A DNA stretch of 64,000 nt from Diadema setosum (lineage: Eukaryota; Echinodermata; Echinoidea; Diadematoida; Diadematidae). The stretch is taken from assembly GCA_033980235.1 (NCBI GenBank), contig CM067070.1, forward strand, positions 31,013,094 to 31,077,093. Reading direction: 5' to 3'. The notes under the pieces are model-generated. The model did not search any database. It was not told the DNA's origin and was given only the letters and a program-made list of their open reading frames with translations. A program made the translations under genes and the position numbers. Below, piece by piece: positions 25,304-41,100 of the stretch. Position 1 is the stretch's first letter. Every line of letters begins with the position of its first letter.

Positions 25304-28300
25304 TTCATGTTTTCTTTAAAAGCAGGGTTGTCCCGTTCAGATCCCCAATGACCTACTTTGCAAGGGAGCCCTGCATCAAATACAAAGGTTACAAAATCAA
25401 ATACGGATTACAAATAATATCGAGTAACATATATACAAATGGAAAATACAACGAAAACATATGAAAACATAATACGACATAATACAAGTGGTGGTCATAC
25501 GAAATAATACTAGTAACTAAATCAAAAGACTGGTGAAGCCACACAAACGTATTTATACACTAACAATCATTTCATAGCTATATTTTAACACACACCATGT
25601 TGAAATAATATTGAATATGTGTGCATGTACAAGCATGTAATGTAAGCCTACATGTGCTTCTGTGTCTTCCTGGACTTGACGGGTATTTACACAATCATAC
25701 AGACAGCGCATGCTTAGATACACATACAGATACACTGTAAATTGATAGTACAGTGTATAGAAATGGAATTCCTATCTTTTCATCATGCGGGATTTTTTTT
25801 TCCACCAGAAAAGACGATGATGTAAGAGTGAAGATTGAGATACGTTATCGAAACGTTTCAAAAATAACATTGCTTGCGCATCTCTAAGAATAAAATCATA
25901 CGACCAATAACAATGGCGAGGAAATCATTGACATTTCCCTTTAATACGCGGCAATGTACGTTGTAAGATGACTAGACACGTGGCGATGCCGAAGACTAGA
26001 CGATCATTAATCTCGGTGTAAATCTCGCGCAATATCTGCCACACAAATTCTGAAAAGGGAATTTCCCTTTTTAGCAGCCGAACCCTCGATACGCTGTGTT
26101 ATTAGAGTGATGTGTTGACAAAGGCGTCAGCTTGCGGAAGGGAAATACGAAGGCTGCTCTAACCACAGAGGTTACTGTTTCCTTTCTGAAGAACGGAATA
26201 ACATGGCGTTGTGATCAAACCCCTCGCGATAATGCACGCGTATACTCACTACAAGCAAAGAAAATGCTCCTATATATGCCACTTGGGCCTATTTGGCTCA
26301 AACGCATTCATCGTTACGGATTTTCTGATGCATTTTTTAATTCCTTATTTGCCCTTTTTCTTCTTTTTTTTCTTGTGTGTGTGTATGTGTGCGTGTGTGT
26401 GCGCGTGTGCGTGCTGACACAGCTAGATCATTGCCCATATACATAGTATTCCATGAATTTCGTGAGAAGTAACGTAGACTTTGTATAACCATGGACCTAC
26501 AACGAATGTAGGTCCATGGTATAACGACCTTGAGGCACTGTTCCTGGGGAAAAAAAAAGAAAAAAAATCTCTCAGTTTTTTCTTTCACGTGTAATTCTTC
26601 CCTGGACCCATATTTTTGTTTTCCTTTTCCCTTTCGCTCAAATCTTCCTTCTCGTCGTCCATTCCTCTAATCCTTTGTCATTTTTCTCTTCTTCCTCCTC
26701 TTTTCGGTTTTCTCTCTTCTTCCTCTTCCTCGTCTCTCCTTCGTGATCTTCCCATTCGGTCTTCTTAAAGGTGACCTCCGGATGATTTTCAGACTTACAT
26801 TTGAACAACTATATATAAATCAAACTGAGTACAGAGTTGCAGAATTTATAGTTATTGGGATAAGGAATGAGAATGCTTTCAAAATTTATAACAAATTGCA
26901 ACGAACAAGGATGATGATATGACAGCCTCACCATAAGAATGCATGAGTTGGGGCTCAAGGAAGCAGAACAAAAGAAGAAGGCATGCATAGATTTTTCACA
27001 GGTGAACTTGTCGAGCAAGCGGTATTGTAATGCAATTACACTGTTACATTTCTGAAATATATGAGGCTCTGATGTCATCAGCACTGTTCAGTGTAATTTG
27101 TTCAAGATTTTCAATTTATTGGTTTCTCTTCTCAAGGTCCACAATAAATTCCACGAATCTGTACATGGACCTGTTGATTTATGTACTACAAGATGTGAAA
27201 TTATGAAAATCATCCGGAATACCCCTTTAATCCCACATTCTTCCTTCTTCCTCCTCTCATTCCTGTTTTCTCTTTCTCCTCACAATAAATTCTTTCCCCC
27301 TCTACCTCGTTCCAACTTAATTCTTCCCTCCCCCACCCCATTTTGGTTACTTGCTATAAAAAGAAGTGTCCATGTTCTTCGTATACCTTCCCATGTAGAG
27401 ATCGCGGAGTGTCACTGAACGACATCTACATTGTATGCACCGTCTTTATCGAATGTAATCTTTCTTGAATAAATATCATTTTACTAGGACTTCTGGTGGA
27501 TGTGGCTTTTGGAAGACTAGAAGCTTCACGTGGAAATTATTTGAAGGTTCAATAGCGTTGCCTTTTTATAGGCCTATGCAATTTACAGTTGTTCATGATT
27601 GATGTTGCAAATGTCATCACCCGATGAGTTTAATGACACGTACAAAATGCGACAGGTACTTTCCATTTTCTTCTGCGGAAGTATCATACGACTAATCTCA
27701 GAGTGGAAACTTCTGAAAACGCGTCATTTTTAAAGTGTTGGTATGTATAAACGGAAGCAGAAAACGATGTTTATGGAACCATATCTCCTCCTATATACCC
27801 AGGCCCGCTAGCTAAATTATCTTTCCCACATAAGTTCCGGACCCCGTGAGAGAATGTATGAATATTCATTAGACCGTATGACGTAATCATTAACAAGATG
27901 CTCTAAGAATGGAAAAAGAATGTCTGATTGCAGCGATATTTCGTGTGGCAAATGGTGTACGTTCAGACTCATACACTCGAGGTCCCAGGTTCGAGTCCCA
28001 CATTTTGCTTCAAATCCCACTTTTTGCTTCTTCTTCTTTCTTTCTCTCTTTTTTTTTTTTTGGGGGGGGGTACTACATTTCTAAATCAAATTATTGAACT
28101 TTTACCATTTTCAACACACCGAAAGTATTGCATGTAATACAAATAGTATCTCACATTATATTGCCGTTTATTCCGTCAATAAATTGAAGTTTTGAGACTT
28201 GGGGTCCGGAATTTATGCGGGAAAAATAATTTCGCGGCCCGCTACACGAGTAGCGAAACAGGGAGGGTGGGGGGGGGGGGGAGGCAGATGAACAAAAGGG

Positions 28301-29115
28301 AACAAAGAAAGGGAGAGCAGGTGGTTGCAAGCACACAACCCCGTGGCTTGGTGCACAAGAATTAATCCTCCGCATTTCCGCATTCTTGCGCAGGCAAGCG
28401 AGGATTTGTCTCCTCCCCATTCCCACCTCCGAAAGTAGGCTGAGGTTTGGCGTCTGCGAATGACAAGTCACTGCAGTACTCTAGTTGTGATGATAACCAT
28501 TTTAACTTTTAGGCTGAGGTTTGGCGTCCGCGAATGACAGTCACTGCAATACTCTAGTTGTGATTATAACCATTTAAACTTTCGCAGCTGATAGGCTGTT
28601 GTAAAGTAACCATCAATTACTGCTGTTACTGTGAGTTGCAGCTGTTGTGAACTACACTGTACTCTAAAATTAGTAAAACTCTGAGGTAAAAAAAAATAAA
28701 TAAATAAATAAAAATCCAAGACTAACTCGGCAAAGGGCAATGAATATCAATCTGTATCAAATCATATGACGACAATGATTCCCGCATAAAATTCATGTAC
28801 ATCCTTGAAATTCTCATGAGGTAGAATAACACCTGTCCGGATTTCCCTCTTAAACGGGTACACAAGTAAGATACAACGTAAAAGACAGTGTCAGGTGTTT
28901 CGAGTCCGGTTTCCATGTGAATCAGCTTGCTTCCTTGAGTGTATCGTCCAACGCGGGCACTTTAGCCAGACTGCATAAAATATAATCTGGCAGACGGAGA
29001 CTCGACCCCCCCCCCCCCCGCCCCTCCCACCTAAGAAAAAAAAGATACAAAATGAATGAATGAATTAATTAATTAATTCCTAATAATTATAATAATGATA
29101 ATGATGATGATGATG

Positions 29116-29164
<49 letters not shown>

Positions 29165-32100
29165 ATAAATAAATAAATAAACGAATTAATAAACAAACAG
29201 ATAAATAAGTAAATGCATAAATACATACGTAGGCCTACATAAATACATAAAAAGGCTGTACACTGTACATACAAGACAAGTAGCCCTCATTTTAAAAGAT
29301 GAACTTTTCATATGTTTTGAGCACCTGTTTAGCGTAACGGAAGTACTCCCACCATATAAAACTCGAAGAAAGGCATTTACCGTCCCTGGGTACAATAGAT
29401 TTGCTGGAGATTCATCCTCATCCAACGCAGCTGTAAAATTATCTCAATCCAAACGTTGTAGGTTTATCTTTCGGATTTGATTGGCATTCTTACTTGATGG
29501 CTTTCATTTTTATGTCTTTAGGGGCCCTATATTAGTGTCAATGACAGAAAATAAGAGCGTCAAAGAGTCCAGAAAGGTCTACAGAAAGAAAAAAGAATTG
29601 AAGATTGAGATTCATAATCTCTTGAAGCTAGGAAACAAGGTTTGGAGCCTGGTAAGGTGTGCGCCCTCTACGACGTAAAAAGGTTGTGCCACACAATGCA
29701 AGATTGCGTGTGTAAATTGTATGTTGCATACTGCACAATTGCTGTAAATTAAGTGTGTGAATCATAGATCAATGCATGAACCTCATACCCATGGGTTTAC
29801 AGATCTGAATTCAGTGGAAGATAATCGTGTTGGTTCTTTTGATATTCAGGTGTTTTAACGACTTCATTGATACAAATAATATGAACAAGTATTGATGGTG
29901 ATGATAATGACGATAATGATAATAATTAATAATAAATAATAATAATGATGACAATAATAATGATAAGAAGAAAAAGAAAAAGAAGAAAAGAATTCACAGA
30001 AGAAGAAGAGACGGAAGACTAATAAAGAAGAGGCAGAAGAGGAAAAGGGAGGAGATGAAAACGGAGAAAAGATGAATGATGAAAATAATGACAATATATA
30101 TAGTCGATATATATTGTATATGCTCGATAGTCTTGCATTGACCTTGCAAAGGTTTTGTCGAACAGGCCTTACTGTAATACCAGCGAACATGTTTCATTTT
30201 CTACATACTGTCTTCTTTGTGAGAACATAGGACACGGGCCATTGTATCTCATTCTCATACTTTCTCATAAACTGCAGAAAAGAACACAGGGTACTCTTTA
30301 TTGTTTTTCAGCATGTCCCTGTTAAAAGCGCGTGCACACAGTAAGAGCAAGGTCAACTTTATAATGCTATATAGCATATAGAGACTTCATGGTGTGTATT
30401 CTTGCGTCGAGTGTCGATGAACTTCGGACCATGGTTACAGAGTAAACATTTCCTCACGCCTCGTATCTCTGATTCATCTCTGTTCTGCGCGAGTGATTTC
30501 AGTGCGCCTGGGATGAATGTGCCCGTTTGCATTGCAAATAACGCTTAAATTGCAATATAAAAAGATGAAGAAGAGAAAAGAAGAGGACAGAGTATAATAG
30601 TATATAGTATAGTGAAGGAGTTGGAAGCAATAACATGTCTTCCGAAATGATGTTGGATGTATTGTTGTTGTTGTTGTTGTTGATTTAAAGAAAAAGAAAA
30701 GAAAATGGGACCCTATCAAACAAATAATTTGCCCAATATGATGCTGACATAAAATCAGACCATAATAGATCTTACGGAAATTAAACAGTAATACAATATA
30801 ATGTCTCCACGAGGGAGCTCATAATAAAAGTCTCCATTCATGAGGGAACTCATAAACAATGTCTCCACGAGGTAGCTGTATGACTGACCTGTCGTGACAT
30901 GAAAACAAAAGGGGACATCACATCATTCACACGAATGACGTTCGATTTGACATAATGTTATAGGGCTATAGGGTTTGATGGAAGTTAAATTATTACAGCT
31001 TTGCGCTATTGTATTTGTATTTTGATAGCTTGAGAATCACCCTAACCGTATAAAGTTCACTGTCATACAATATGTAAGCGTCGATTCTTTGCAGTGTAAA
31101 ATGCCATCTCCCAATACACGTCTGGTGCTGTGTGCAATACCCAAAAGACAAAATGCAAGGTGGATTTGCATAGATCAACTGATCTAGAAGGCACAGTCCG
31201 CTATACAGCAAGTTGCATGCACCTCAATATGTGATATATGTACGTTTTACATCTGTCCATAATTCTCGGAAAATCTCTCCCACACAGTTTGACATTAAAT
31301 ACTCGTACATGTACATTCTCTCGACATTAAGGACAAAATGAGATGTACAATTGCACATGATAATGTTTGCAGTACATGTGTTATGTACGGTATGATAGCA
31401 TACATACAGTATAAAAACTCACTGTACAATGTAGGCCCTATTAAACATACTGATAAGATATTATGTAATTCATGTACATTATACCTTACGTTGTATATTC
31501 ATTCACAGTACATGTACATAAGGGTGAATCTTTAAAAGATTGCACTTAATTTTCCGATAACCTTACAATTATTCTTAATTCTATACTTTGAAAGATCCAT
31601 ATTGGAATGAAAAAAAAATAACCCCAGATAAGTTTATGATATAAAAACAAAAACAAAAACAAAATGATAACGAGCCGTGGAATGATCAACATACAAAATC
31701 TGCCTATGTACAAATTAATGTACGTCACGGCTGCCCTTCTCTGAGATTTTCAAGATAATCATCACACAATTCATTTGTCCTAAAAAACAAAATAATAATA
31801 TTACAGCTGTATATCAAGTACCGGGTGGTGTACATCTTGAAATTGAGCGTGTTACAAGCCTTAATTTAAAATGTGGGAATATTGCGAAAATTGTATGTGC
31901 GCAGAGGGCACATCACGCAGTATTTCGTGATTTATTGCCGGTTGTGTTGCTTACAATATTTATATATGAAATGTTCGATATTCTGTCTCATGTTTTGCCA
32001 TCGAATTTTCCAAGTATAGTTAGATGTTTCTCAAGATTTGCACATATTTTTAATGCACAATTTAGTTTGTGCATGTAGCTGGTTCTGGAGGATGCTGCAT

Positions 32101-34236
32101 ACCATGTTGATGGCTTTTGGAGATGGGGCGTTTCACGAGAATTTGAGCATGATGCACACCCCTCGTGAACCACCACCCTTAAGAATCAAGAATAGAATAT
32201 CAATTCAAATTCACACATGAGATCAAAATAATATTTTTCAACTATTTGTGCTAATTTTCCAACATGAATCACTTGAAATTAATATCATTTCGATCAACGT
32301 TCCGGAAAAATCTTAAACGAAGAGAGAGAGAGAGAGAGAAAAAAAAAGATATAAGCTATCTTAATTGTCCACACATAATATGACTTTACTGATGAAAACA
32401 TGTAAATTGAAGGTCACAAAAATCAAAAATATGATCATCACGATGAAATGGATTTATATTGAAGATCCGAAAGATCACATACAAATTTCGAGGAAACGAA
32501 AGATGCTCAGAAAAAGAAAGTGATGATCTCATGGTGATGAAATTTAAGATACCGCACAAACTAAAAGCCACATTCACTCTTGCCTAATATAACTACCAAA
32601 AAAAAAAAGGTGTATATAACGAAAATTAATGTTCACTTGTGAAAATTGATCGCTCACAAACGAAAGTGAAAGTGTTTGGAAGTGCTTACCCCACCTGTAA
32701 AATCTAACTAATTTGAATGCTGACATTTTGTAAATTCATGCCCAAACACGAAACTTGAATGCTGACATCTGAATTTGAACCTTGCAACAATTCATTTTGG
32801 TTATTTTCAACATACAATTTTTCACAGAAATATTGATGTTAATAAATTACTTTTTGCAATGGGAATTTCTAACACAGATCTCTGTACGTTTTGTTCGAGC
32901 TCCAAATAAACATTTATATTGTTTTGGGAATGCGATGTTACATGTACTCAAAGATTTATTCTCAAATACAGGAAATCATAGTAATCAAACTCACAATCAA
33001 ACTGAATTACATTGTAACTATATTTTCTATACTTTGGTTCTGTAGAAAACCTCAAGAGTTAAAATGTGTGTGTGTGTGTGTGTTTTTTTTTTTTTGTAAA
33101 CAAATTATCTTACACAATTGTATCTTCTGCCAGAAACAGAAAGAAATCATTAAACCTTTGCCGATTTTGTCACTTTTCAAGCAAGCGAAAAGAGTAGATG
33201 AATATATGTCAGAAAAAAAAAAATAAAGGTTTTGTATGTAGTATTAACTGGAATCGTATTTATATTATTTCGACTGTTTGCGGCTATATACCTGTCAAAT
33301 ATTATTCTTTTAGATATATCACTTATTTGTACCAGAATGATGATAAGTGATAAGTGTGTGTGTGGAAAAAAAAAATATATAGGCCTATAATGTGTCAAGA
33401 AACGAATATGAAAGCATTAAACCTGAAATCGTTGGACCAACGTCACGCCGTTGCACCGTTATTCCATGGCACACCACACCACTCCACACTCAAATTTGAA
33501 TGCACATTAATTTACCGAAAATAAATGGCAATTTTCGGAAACTTGCCGGGAAAACTTATACGAACAACCACGATAAAGGTGCTCAACACAATTACGGTCT
33601 ATCTCGTGTATATATATTATGCAAAGCACATGCGCACTGGGCCGGGGATTCCCCATCTAAACATGCCGTACCACCAGACACTGTTACTGATAGAAACTGA
33701 AAGAATGGGCATCATTAATATGTCGCACAAAACAATCGCTTTAGTTAAGGCAGTATATCAGCTTGCATTACAACATAATTATGTTTGAAGCCTTCCCTTG
33801 AATCGTACATGCTTTTATCGTGGAATTCAAGAAGCAGAGCATTTTTAATAAATCAACTATGAAGAAAAAGTATTTTAATGACACGTCTCCGTGTTTTCGT
33901 AAATGAAATTGATCCACTATGAATGTAATCGACTCAGTATTGATATCAGTATCAAGAATATCAACAATTAACTATATATCCAACTTTAACTGCGCTCGTG
34001 CGTAGGCCTTATTTTAGTATTAGGTAAGATTTGCTGAATATTATTTCATCAACACTTTGGCAATAATGTATAAAACGAATGGTAAATAATGATTAGGGAT
34101 GATCTATCTTTGTGGCTCGCCTATATGATGGAATTGTCACTGCGGTTCTTTTGGCTAACCTGAACCAGGCATAGCCTATACAGCTCTGTACACACGTACT
34201 ACGAAAAAAGAAAATGATATTGTGGAGATAGACAAA

Positions 34237-34273
<37 letters not shown>

Positions 34274-35114
34274 AAGGGAAAAAAACAGTTAATGCGCTCC
34301 TTCATTAATCACTGGTACCACCAGCTACGTTCTTTCTTTGTAAACTACCGTTAGAGACATCCGGGACAACCCGGTATTTTCGTCGTTTTCCTTAGACTAA
34401 AGCACATGTGGATTTTCAATAATACTGGAAACTGTAACGCATTCATGCTTATCCGGACCACTCCCATAGCATTTTTCCCACTCCCACTTAAGCATGCCAC
34501 TTTGCCCACTTTGGTGTGGTCTTATATTATAATTCATTTATTTTTGTAAAGAAAATAGGCCTACTACAAGTGAAGAAAAGACAAGAAAAATAATGTCAAT
34601 GTCTTAGACGTGGCATCAGAAACTAAAAGTTTCTATACCTGACGGCATTGACTTAAAGCTGACAAATTTGGGTGACCAAGTTGGTGACAACTCTCATGGA
34701 AAAGAACAAAACAAAAACAAAAACCGAGAGTGAGAGACTTAGCTCGGGTGGTCGAGAATCATAGAGCTCTGTGCAAATGCAACATTTACAACAGTGGAGA
34801 AGGGATTGGGATCGAAGCACTTAATGTTTAGCCTCAGTCCTTAGCTTCCAGGCATGAACCAGGGAGGTGAGACAATGTCATTACACATTACATGCAGTCA
34901 AAAGAGTTTTCGCGCACGCGTGCTATAGCTCGGGGAATTCCCACAGGTTCCGGAGGCTTGCGCAAAGAAAATGGCGTACATGTACAGTACGATTCAACAC
35001 GCTTATACACGCCGCGATCAGCATTACAGCAGATACACACAAACTTGCGGGGAAGACAGCCACACACAAACGAACACACACACACACAACACACACACAC
35101 ACACGCACACACAC

Positions 35115-35152
<38 letters not shown>

Positions 35153-38100
35153 TTGCATACATACATACACTCACACATGTGCATGCACATACAATCTCTT
35201 ACACACAATTTTTAGATAGTAACAAATACCTTGTATCCTTTCGAGTCACCTTTGATGATTTTGTAGTCACCTTTTAGATACACTGATACATTGCTCTAAT
35301 TTAGCCTGTTTCACACTGCAACTTATTGTACAAAACCATTTATTTTAGCAAACTGTGAGAAGAGATAATCAATTTCCCAGAGAGTTAAGGATGACAAGCT
35401 TAAATGATCACAGGGCATAAACCTCTGTCTTTTCACTACATATGTCACCCTCATTTGTTTCTTCATTCCTTAAGAAAAAGTACAGACCTCCCAACATATT
35501 CTGAATTTGAAGGAAAGAATCTGAATTTAGGATTTTCCCATTTTTCTTGATAATTTTACGACACACCCTTTCATGGGGACTGCTCCTCCTTTCCTATACT
35601 TCTGAACCGAATCATCCCATTTCTTTTTTTCTTCTTTTTTTCAGTAAGAAAGGTTCGGAGAACTGTACATTAAATCACGACATCTATCTCAAAATTTGGC
35701 AAAAACATATAACCGATAAATCACCGAAACGTCATTGGCAACACTACGAGACCGTCATGTTTATTTTCCCAGCAATCCGATTGTCCTGCGTTGTATAGCG
35801 TGTTCTCTAAAGTCATGCATGACATTCTGGTTTCGTGCGATAAATCTTCAAGTATTTATCATTTATTTTAAACTTGAGCTAACGTGTGCATAACGCAGGG
35901 CGTAAGACACTACAAGATTTTGAAATTTCGCGATAATTTTCATTGTACAACTGTAGCCACCACTTTGATATACATTACCTACTAAGGAGTAGCATCTTCC
36001 TCATGGTCAATAACGTGATCGCATCTACATGTACCTACGTGTACCACGCGTTTAACGATATGTGTTTTGTTGGTTTTTCATAAAGTTTACTACTCCTATT
36101 AGACATCATTAACTGCATGTCACTGCAAAGTGAGCACTTACTCGAGAGGCAGATAAGACGGGGGGGGGGGGGGGGGGGGGAGTTTGACGACTGTACAAAT
36201 TTTCAGGAGCTGTTTAAATCCCCCAGAGTTGATCTTTGGTCTGTTTGTTCGGGCTACGCCGTTTCCTCATTGATAACAACGACGGAGCCATTATGAATGA
36301 TGAATCGGGATATGATATGTATTTTGCTGCTTCAATCACTATGGGCATCGGGGTGTGGATCGTAGTGCAAGGTACTAGAGTGACGTCAGGCGAATCATAG
36401 ACACAAACACAATCGGAAGTTATTTGATTGCTGACAATGTGACCTACGAGAGACGACCCCGTCACCTTGCACATTAAATCAGGATTTTCCTTTACTCCCA
36501 GTCTTTATCGGCTTTCCCCATCAAAGAGCGGTGTATGAGCGGAAAGCAAAGTTTGATAAGGCATTTAGATTGCATCGGCTTTCGACTTTTCTCGGTGTGA
36601 AATGGGGACATAGATATGCCCTGCTCCGCACAACTGTCTGTACAATGGTGCACAATACTGTATATTGTCTTCCAAAAGAAATAAACATAAATAATCCTGC
36701 CACAGCAATGACGGAATAATCGTGAAGTCAACAACAACAACAACAACAACAAAAACAACAACAACAACAACAACAAAGGATATTATAACATTACTTAAAA
36801 TATGATAATAACAAGAACGAAGTTTGAGCAAATTACGAAAAGAGACGACTCACTTGGAACTGAAGTCTGCGCAGGTCCCGGTGTCTGCACAATCGGAGGA
36901 GCTCCAGATGATATCGATGGTTCCGGCGCTGAAGTGGGTAAGGGTCCTGCTGGAACAGCCGCTGGAGCCACCCCTCTCACTACGGGTGACAGGGGATAGA
37001 ACTCCCTGGTAGGTGAGATGTAGCCTTGCCCTGCTGCTTGGTGCAATACCCTTTCGGGTGGTACCTCATGAAGGTTCTGCGGGTGAGGAAGAGTTGGCGG
37101 CTGTGGGTGCGTTACAGGAGGCTGACTTGGCTGGCTGGGATGCGGAGGTGCAACCTGAGGGGGTGACGAGCGAGGAGGTCCAATTTTCAGCTGGGGCTTT
37201 GGCTGAGGCGACAAAGAAGGAGGAGCTACTGGAGGTGGATGCTGCGATGGGACTAGAACTGTAGGAGGGAAAGATGCCTTTGCCGGTTGCGAAAGGGTCT
37301 CCTGCGGAGATGTCGTTACAGCTGGTGGGCGTAATTTCAGTAGCGCCTCGGTCGCAGGAGTTGGGATGTGCGACTGCGCTGCCGCTCTGATGTGCGCAGC
37401 GTGAAGTTGAGCTATGGGTGGAACAACGGAGCGAGGCTTGGGGGCGAGGGCGAGGAGTTCATGTACTTGGGAGGTACCTGTTCCCCTGTGAGACCCAGCA
37501 GGAGGACGTTGCTGGATCAGAGCATGTGGTAAAAGGGGTCCATGAACAGGGTAGGTAACTTGTGACGCGTGTGCCTGTCCGGAGTGCTGCGGGGCACTCA
37601 TGCTTCTTGCTTGCGTCACGTGGGTAGCAATACGTTCAGAACCATGTTGAACCCCTGGCTGACAAGCTATGGCAGTCGTTGTTTGATAACCTTTAGAGGT
37701 CTTCTTTGCATGTATCTTTGACGTTGGAGATATCTTCGAAACCATGGTTGTTGGCGGCTTTGCTTCCGACGGTACGGCACGGATGTCTGCAACGGGCCCC
37801 ACAGATTTCTTCGTGTTGGTGCCAGGACTGGGTAGTCTGACCTGTAAAAACGTACCAGCAACTGGGGGCTGTACCGGTGCAACGTGTTGTTTGTGCTTCT
37901 TCGCAGGCGAGGGGGAAGGTGAGTTCACTGTCTGCGATGGCACTGAAGTTAGGGTCGTCACACTCGTCGCAGGCATGGCAGTTCCTCGCAACAGGCTGGA
38001 GATTGTTCTATCGCAGTTTGCAGGAGAGGGCGTACCACTGCCTCCCTCCCCGGTATGACCAGCCAGTAGTTGACGTTGGGTAGCGTGCGAGTCTGGCGAC

Positions 38101-41100
38101 TGGCCCGCACGCTGTTTGGGGGACCCGGTAGACGTTGGACCAGGTGAAGACCGACTTGGTATGTCTATGTGTGGTGGTATCATCGCATGCAGATGATGTC
38201 TGGGATCAATAGGTACGACAGAGTGGCTGATAAGGGCCGCTTTAGTATTGGGTGGCACATTCAAATGCCCCTTTCCAGATTCGTCACTCCCACCAGTGTA
38301 CCTGTCCACAGTTTTAGCAGTCTCCGTCTTTACCGCTTTTGTTGGAGACGGCGCGAGTTGCGGTAGAGATTTTGTCAAATTGAGCGGGGCATTTTCGGGG
38401 GTAAGCGGTTCCTTTTTCACCTCCTTCTTGACACGAAGGTCTAACGGCGCAGGCGATCCTGAACGGTTCTCTTCAGCCTGCTCCATATTTACATAAGACC
38501 AACGGGCCAATTTCCTCTTCGACACGAAGTCAATCTTGTCTCCCTCAGGGGAGAAAAAAAAAATGAACGAGCTAAACTACCGTATCAGTCATATTCAGTC
38601 ACATAGAGATCCTGATCACGTATCGGCCGCTTTGTTTCTTCATACATGTCTCACATATCGCGCGATATGAATAGGGCGACCGAGAATTCATATTGGGGAA
38701 ATACCCAAAGACGTCACGGAAGAATGAGGCTGGTATTCAGGCAGGTGTGGATATTGTCTCTGCCGCACTTGAGCGCAGATCTCAAAGGCTCGCATTGACG
38801 TCGCTACGCGCCACTGGAAAGGGAATAATCACCACCTTCCGAACCCTGGTTCTCATTGTTCAGTCAAAGATTTCTGCAAGAAAACATACAATGCAGTGAA
38901 GATAAGAAACCTCACAGTGGCAGATCAAATTGGCATATGTACAATTACATATCATGAAGCCTGCATGTCTACAAAACACCGACGTCATAACTGACATTGC
39001 CAAACAATTACGGAAACACAAATATCACTAAAACACTGCCATCAGTCGGATGGCATTTTAGCATGTTTGTACATGTATTATTCAGTGACTTTATAAAATA
39101 ATAATGCACTGGCATGGATCTCGCTGACTGTAATGATTGACCAACAGTCTGGAAAATTCCAGACGACTGGTCAAGCAAAGTTAGAGTCGGAAATCCGGAG
39201 TGATCCCTTTTACTGATTGATTATACACTGTAAAGTCATAGTTCACAGAATGAACCTATAGAGGTGCCATGCGACCGAAGACAGTGCCATATTATGAATG
39301 TTTATAGTGTTTGAGTAATTATCTAGCCTTCGTTTTAACAGAATCAAATCCCTTCTAGATATTGATATCAAAGGGCAATCAAAATAAGACAAAGAATATT
39401 CATTTGTATATAATCCGGGTGACATCGCTGGAGTCATACCCTGTATTGCCATTTTCGAATGTGACATGGAATTGTGATACTTCTCTATTGTGCATATTAT
39501 GAAGAGCCGTGATTGCTGTCAGGTTTGTGTGTGTGCTGTGTGTGTTTGTTTGCTGTTTGTTTGTTTTTTTTAAGGAGTATATTTCCAACTTATTTGAACA
39601 CCATAGTCTTGTTTCTAAACACAAAAACTATCTTTCTTGGGGGAAAATAAAAAAAAACAATCACAAAAACCATCGAATAAATACATACCAACTGACGCAT
39701 CATTATTTAGAACCTGTAAAGAATCTTACAATGTACATGGGTAAATTGGCACCTCGTCTACAACCACACTGTCCACTGTCCACCTAGTCTAATGCCATCT
39801 CGTCTAAACTCACTTCGTCTACTACCAACTCATCTACCAACCATTTTGTCTATATGCCAATTAGTCTAATTGTCATTTCGTCTACTAGCCATTTTATCTA
39901 ATGTCCAATTTGTCTAAGTCACATTTCGTCTAACACCCATTATGTCTATTGACCATTTCGTCTATTAATCATAAGGTCTATGAATAAAATAGTCTACAGC
40001 TCATTATGTCTAATAGCCAATTGGTCTACAACTCATTGTCTAATAGTCAATTAGTCTAATAACCAGTCAGTCTACTCCAAACTGGTCTACTGCCAACTGG
40101 TCTACTCCCAACTAGTCTACACCCAACTGGTCTACACCCAACTCGTCTACTGCCAACTCGTCTACTGCCAACTAGTCTACTCCCAACTGGTCTGCTACTA
40201 GTTATGGTTTTTTTGTTGTTGTTGTTATTTAAGTCTACTTCATCCAGTTTCTTTTTTCCCAGTGAAATAAGTTGAACACTCTTGGTGCCCCATTTGGTTT
40301 AAATTTTTATGTTCTAATTATGACAATTTTTAAAGAAAAAAAGATAATGTCACAGTGTGAAAAACTTGCTGTGTTATTTTTGTGGTGGATGTGTAATTTA
40401 ACTAGTGTACCAAACGCAATGAAAATCAAATTACACTCGTACTCGATAATTCCTCATTCGGGATCCCGCCAAGATCGCTGCATGCATGCGCACGGAGGTA
40501 CGGGTGGACTGGGGTGGTCGGTCGAAATGTAATTCTGTTTCGTATGACTGACAATTCGTTTGTGATGGAGGATTGTAACTGAGCTAGTTTATCATTATTT
40601 AGTTATTTTACGGCCAGAATGTAGACTGGATAGTCATGTCTCACCATTGATTAGTATGTCTTTATATTCAGCATGTGCGGAATAATTAACAACTAGAATG
40701 GTCCAATATTGATTTTTGTGCTAATCAAGGGCAGGGTTTAATATGAATAGTTCATGACAGTGAGACGGACTGGACACTAGACAAAGTGGTATATTCAGTA
40801 TTAGCATGACCAGATGGAAATGATCAGTTTGGGTAAGTTATTGAGAGTAAAACTATATCAGTTGGGAGTACACCAATTGGGTATAGACGAGTATATAGAC
40901 CAATTGGGAGTAGAAAAGTTGGGAGTAGACCAGTTGGGAGTAGGCCAATTGGGAGTAGACCAATTGGGAGTAGACCAATTGGGAGTAGACCAATTGGGAG
41001 TAGACCAGTTGGGAGTAGACCAGTTGGGAGTAGACCAATTGGGAGTAGACGAGTTGGGAGTAGACCAGATGGGTATAGACCATAGTGGGTATGGACAAAC

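Noticed and set aside
34735..34840. tRNA-like A box and weak B box
   Set aside because: Box matches are loose, stems do not pair and no cloverleaf can be drawn.
34888..35215. Cys/Val- and His/Thr-rich frames
   Set aside because: Translations of the (CA)n microsatellite.
37744..38058. Plus-strand frame opposite the N-terminal exon
   Set aside because: Antisense shadow of the Pro/Ser-rich coding exon.
38486..38525. Start at 38525 for the long exon
   Set aside because: The codon there is GTG, not ATG. The frame continues upstream to a splice acceptor, and the first true ATG in the exon is at 38486.
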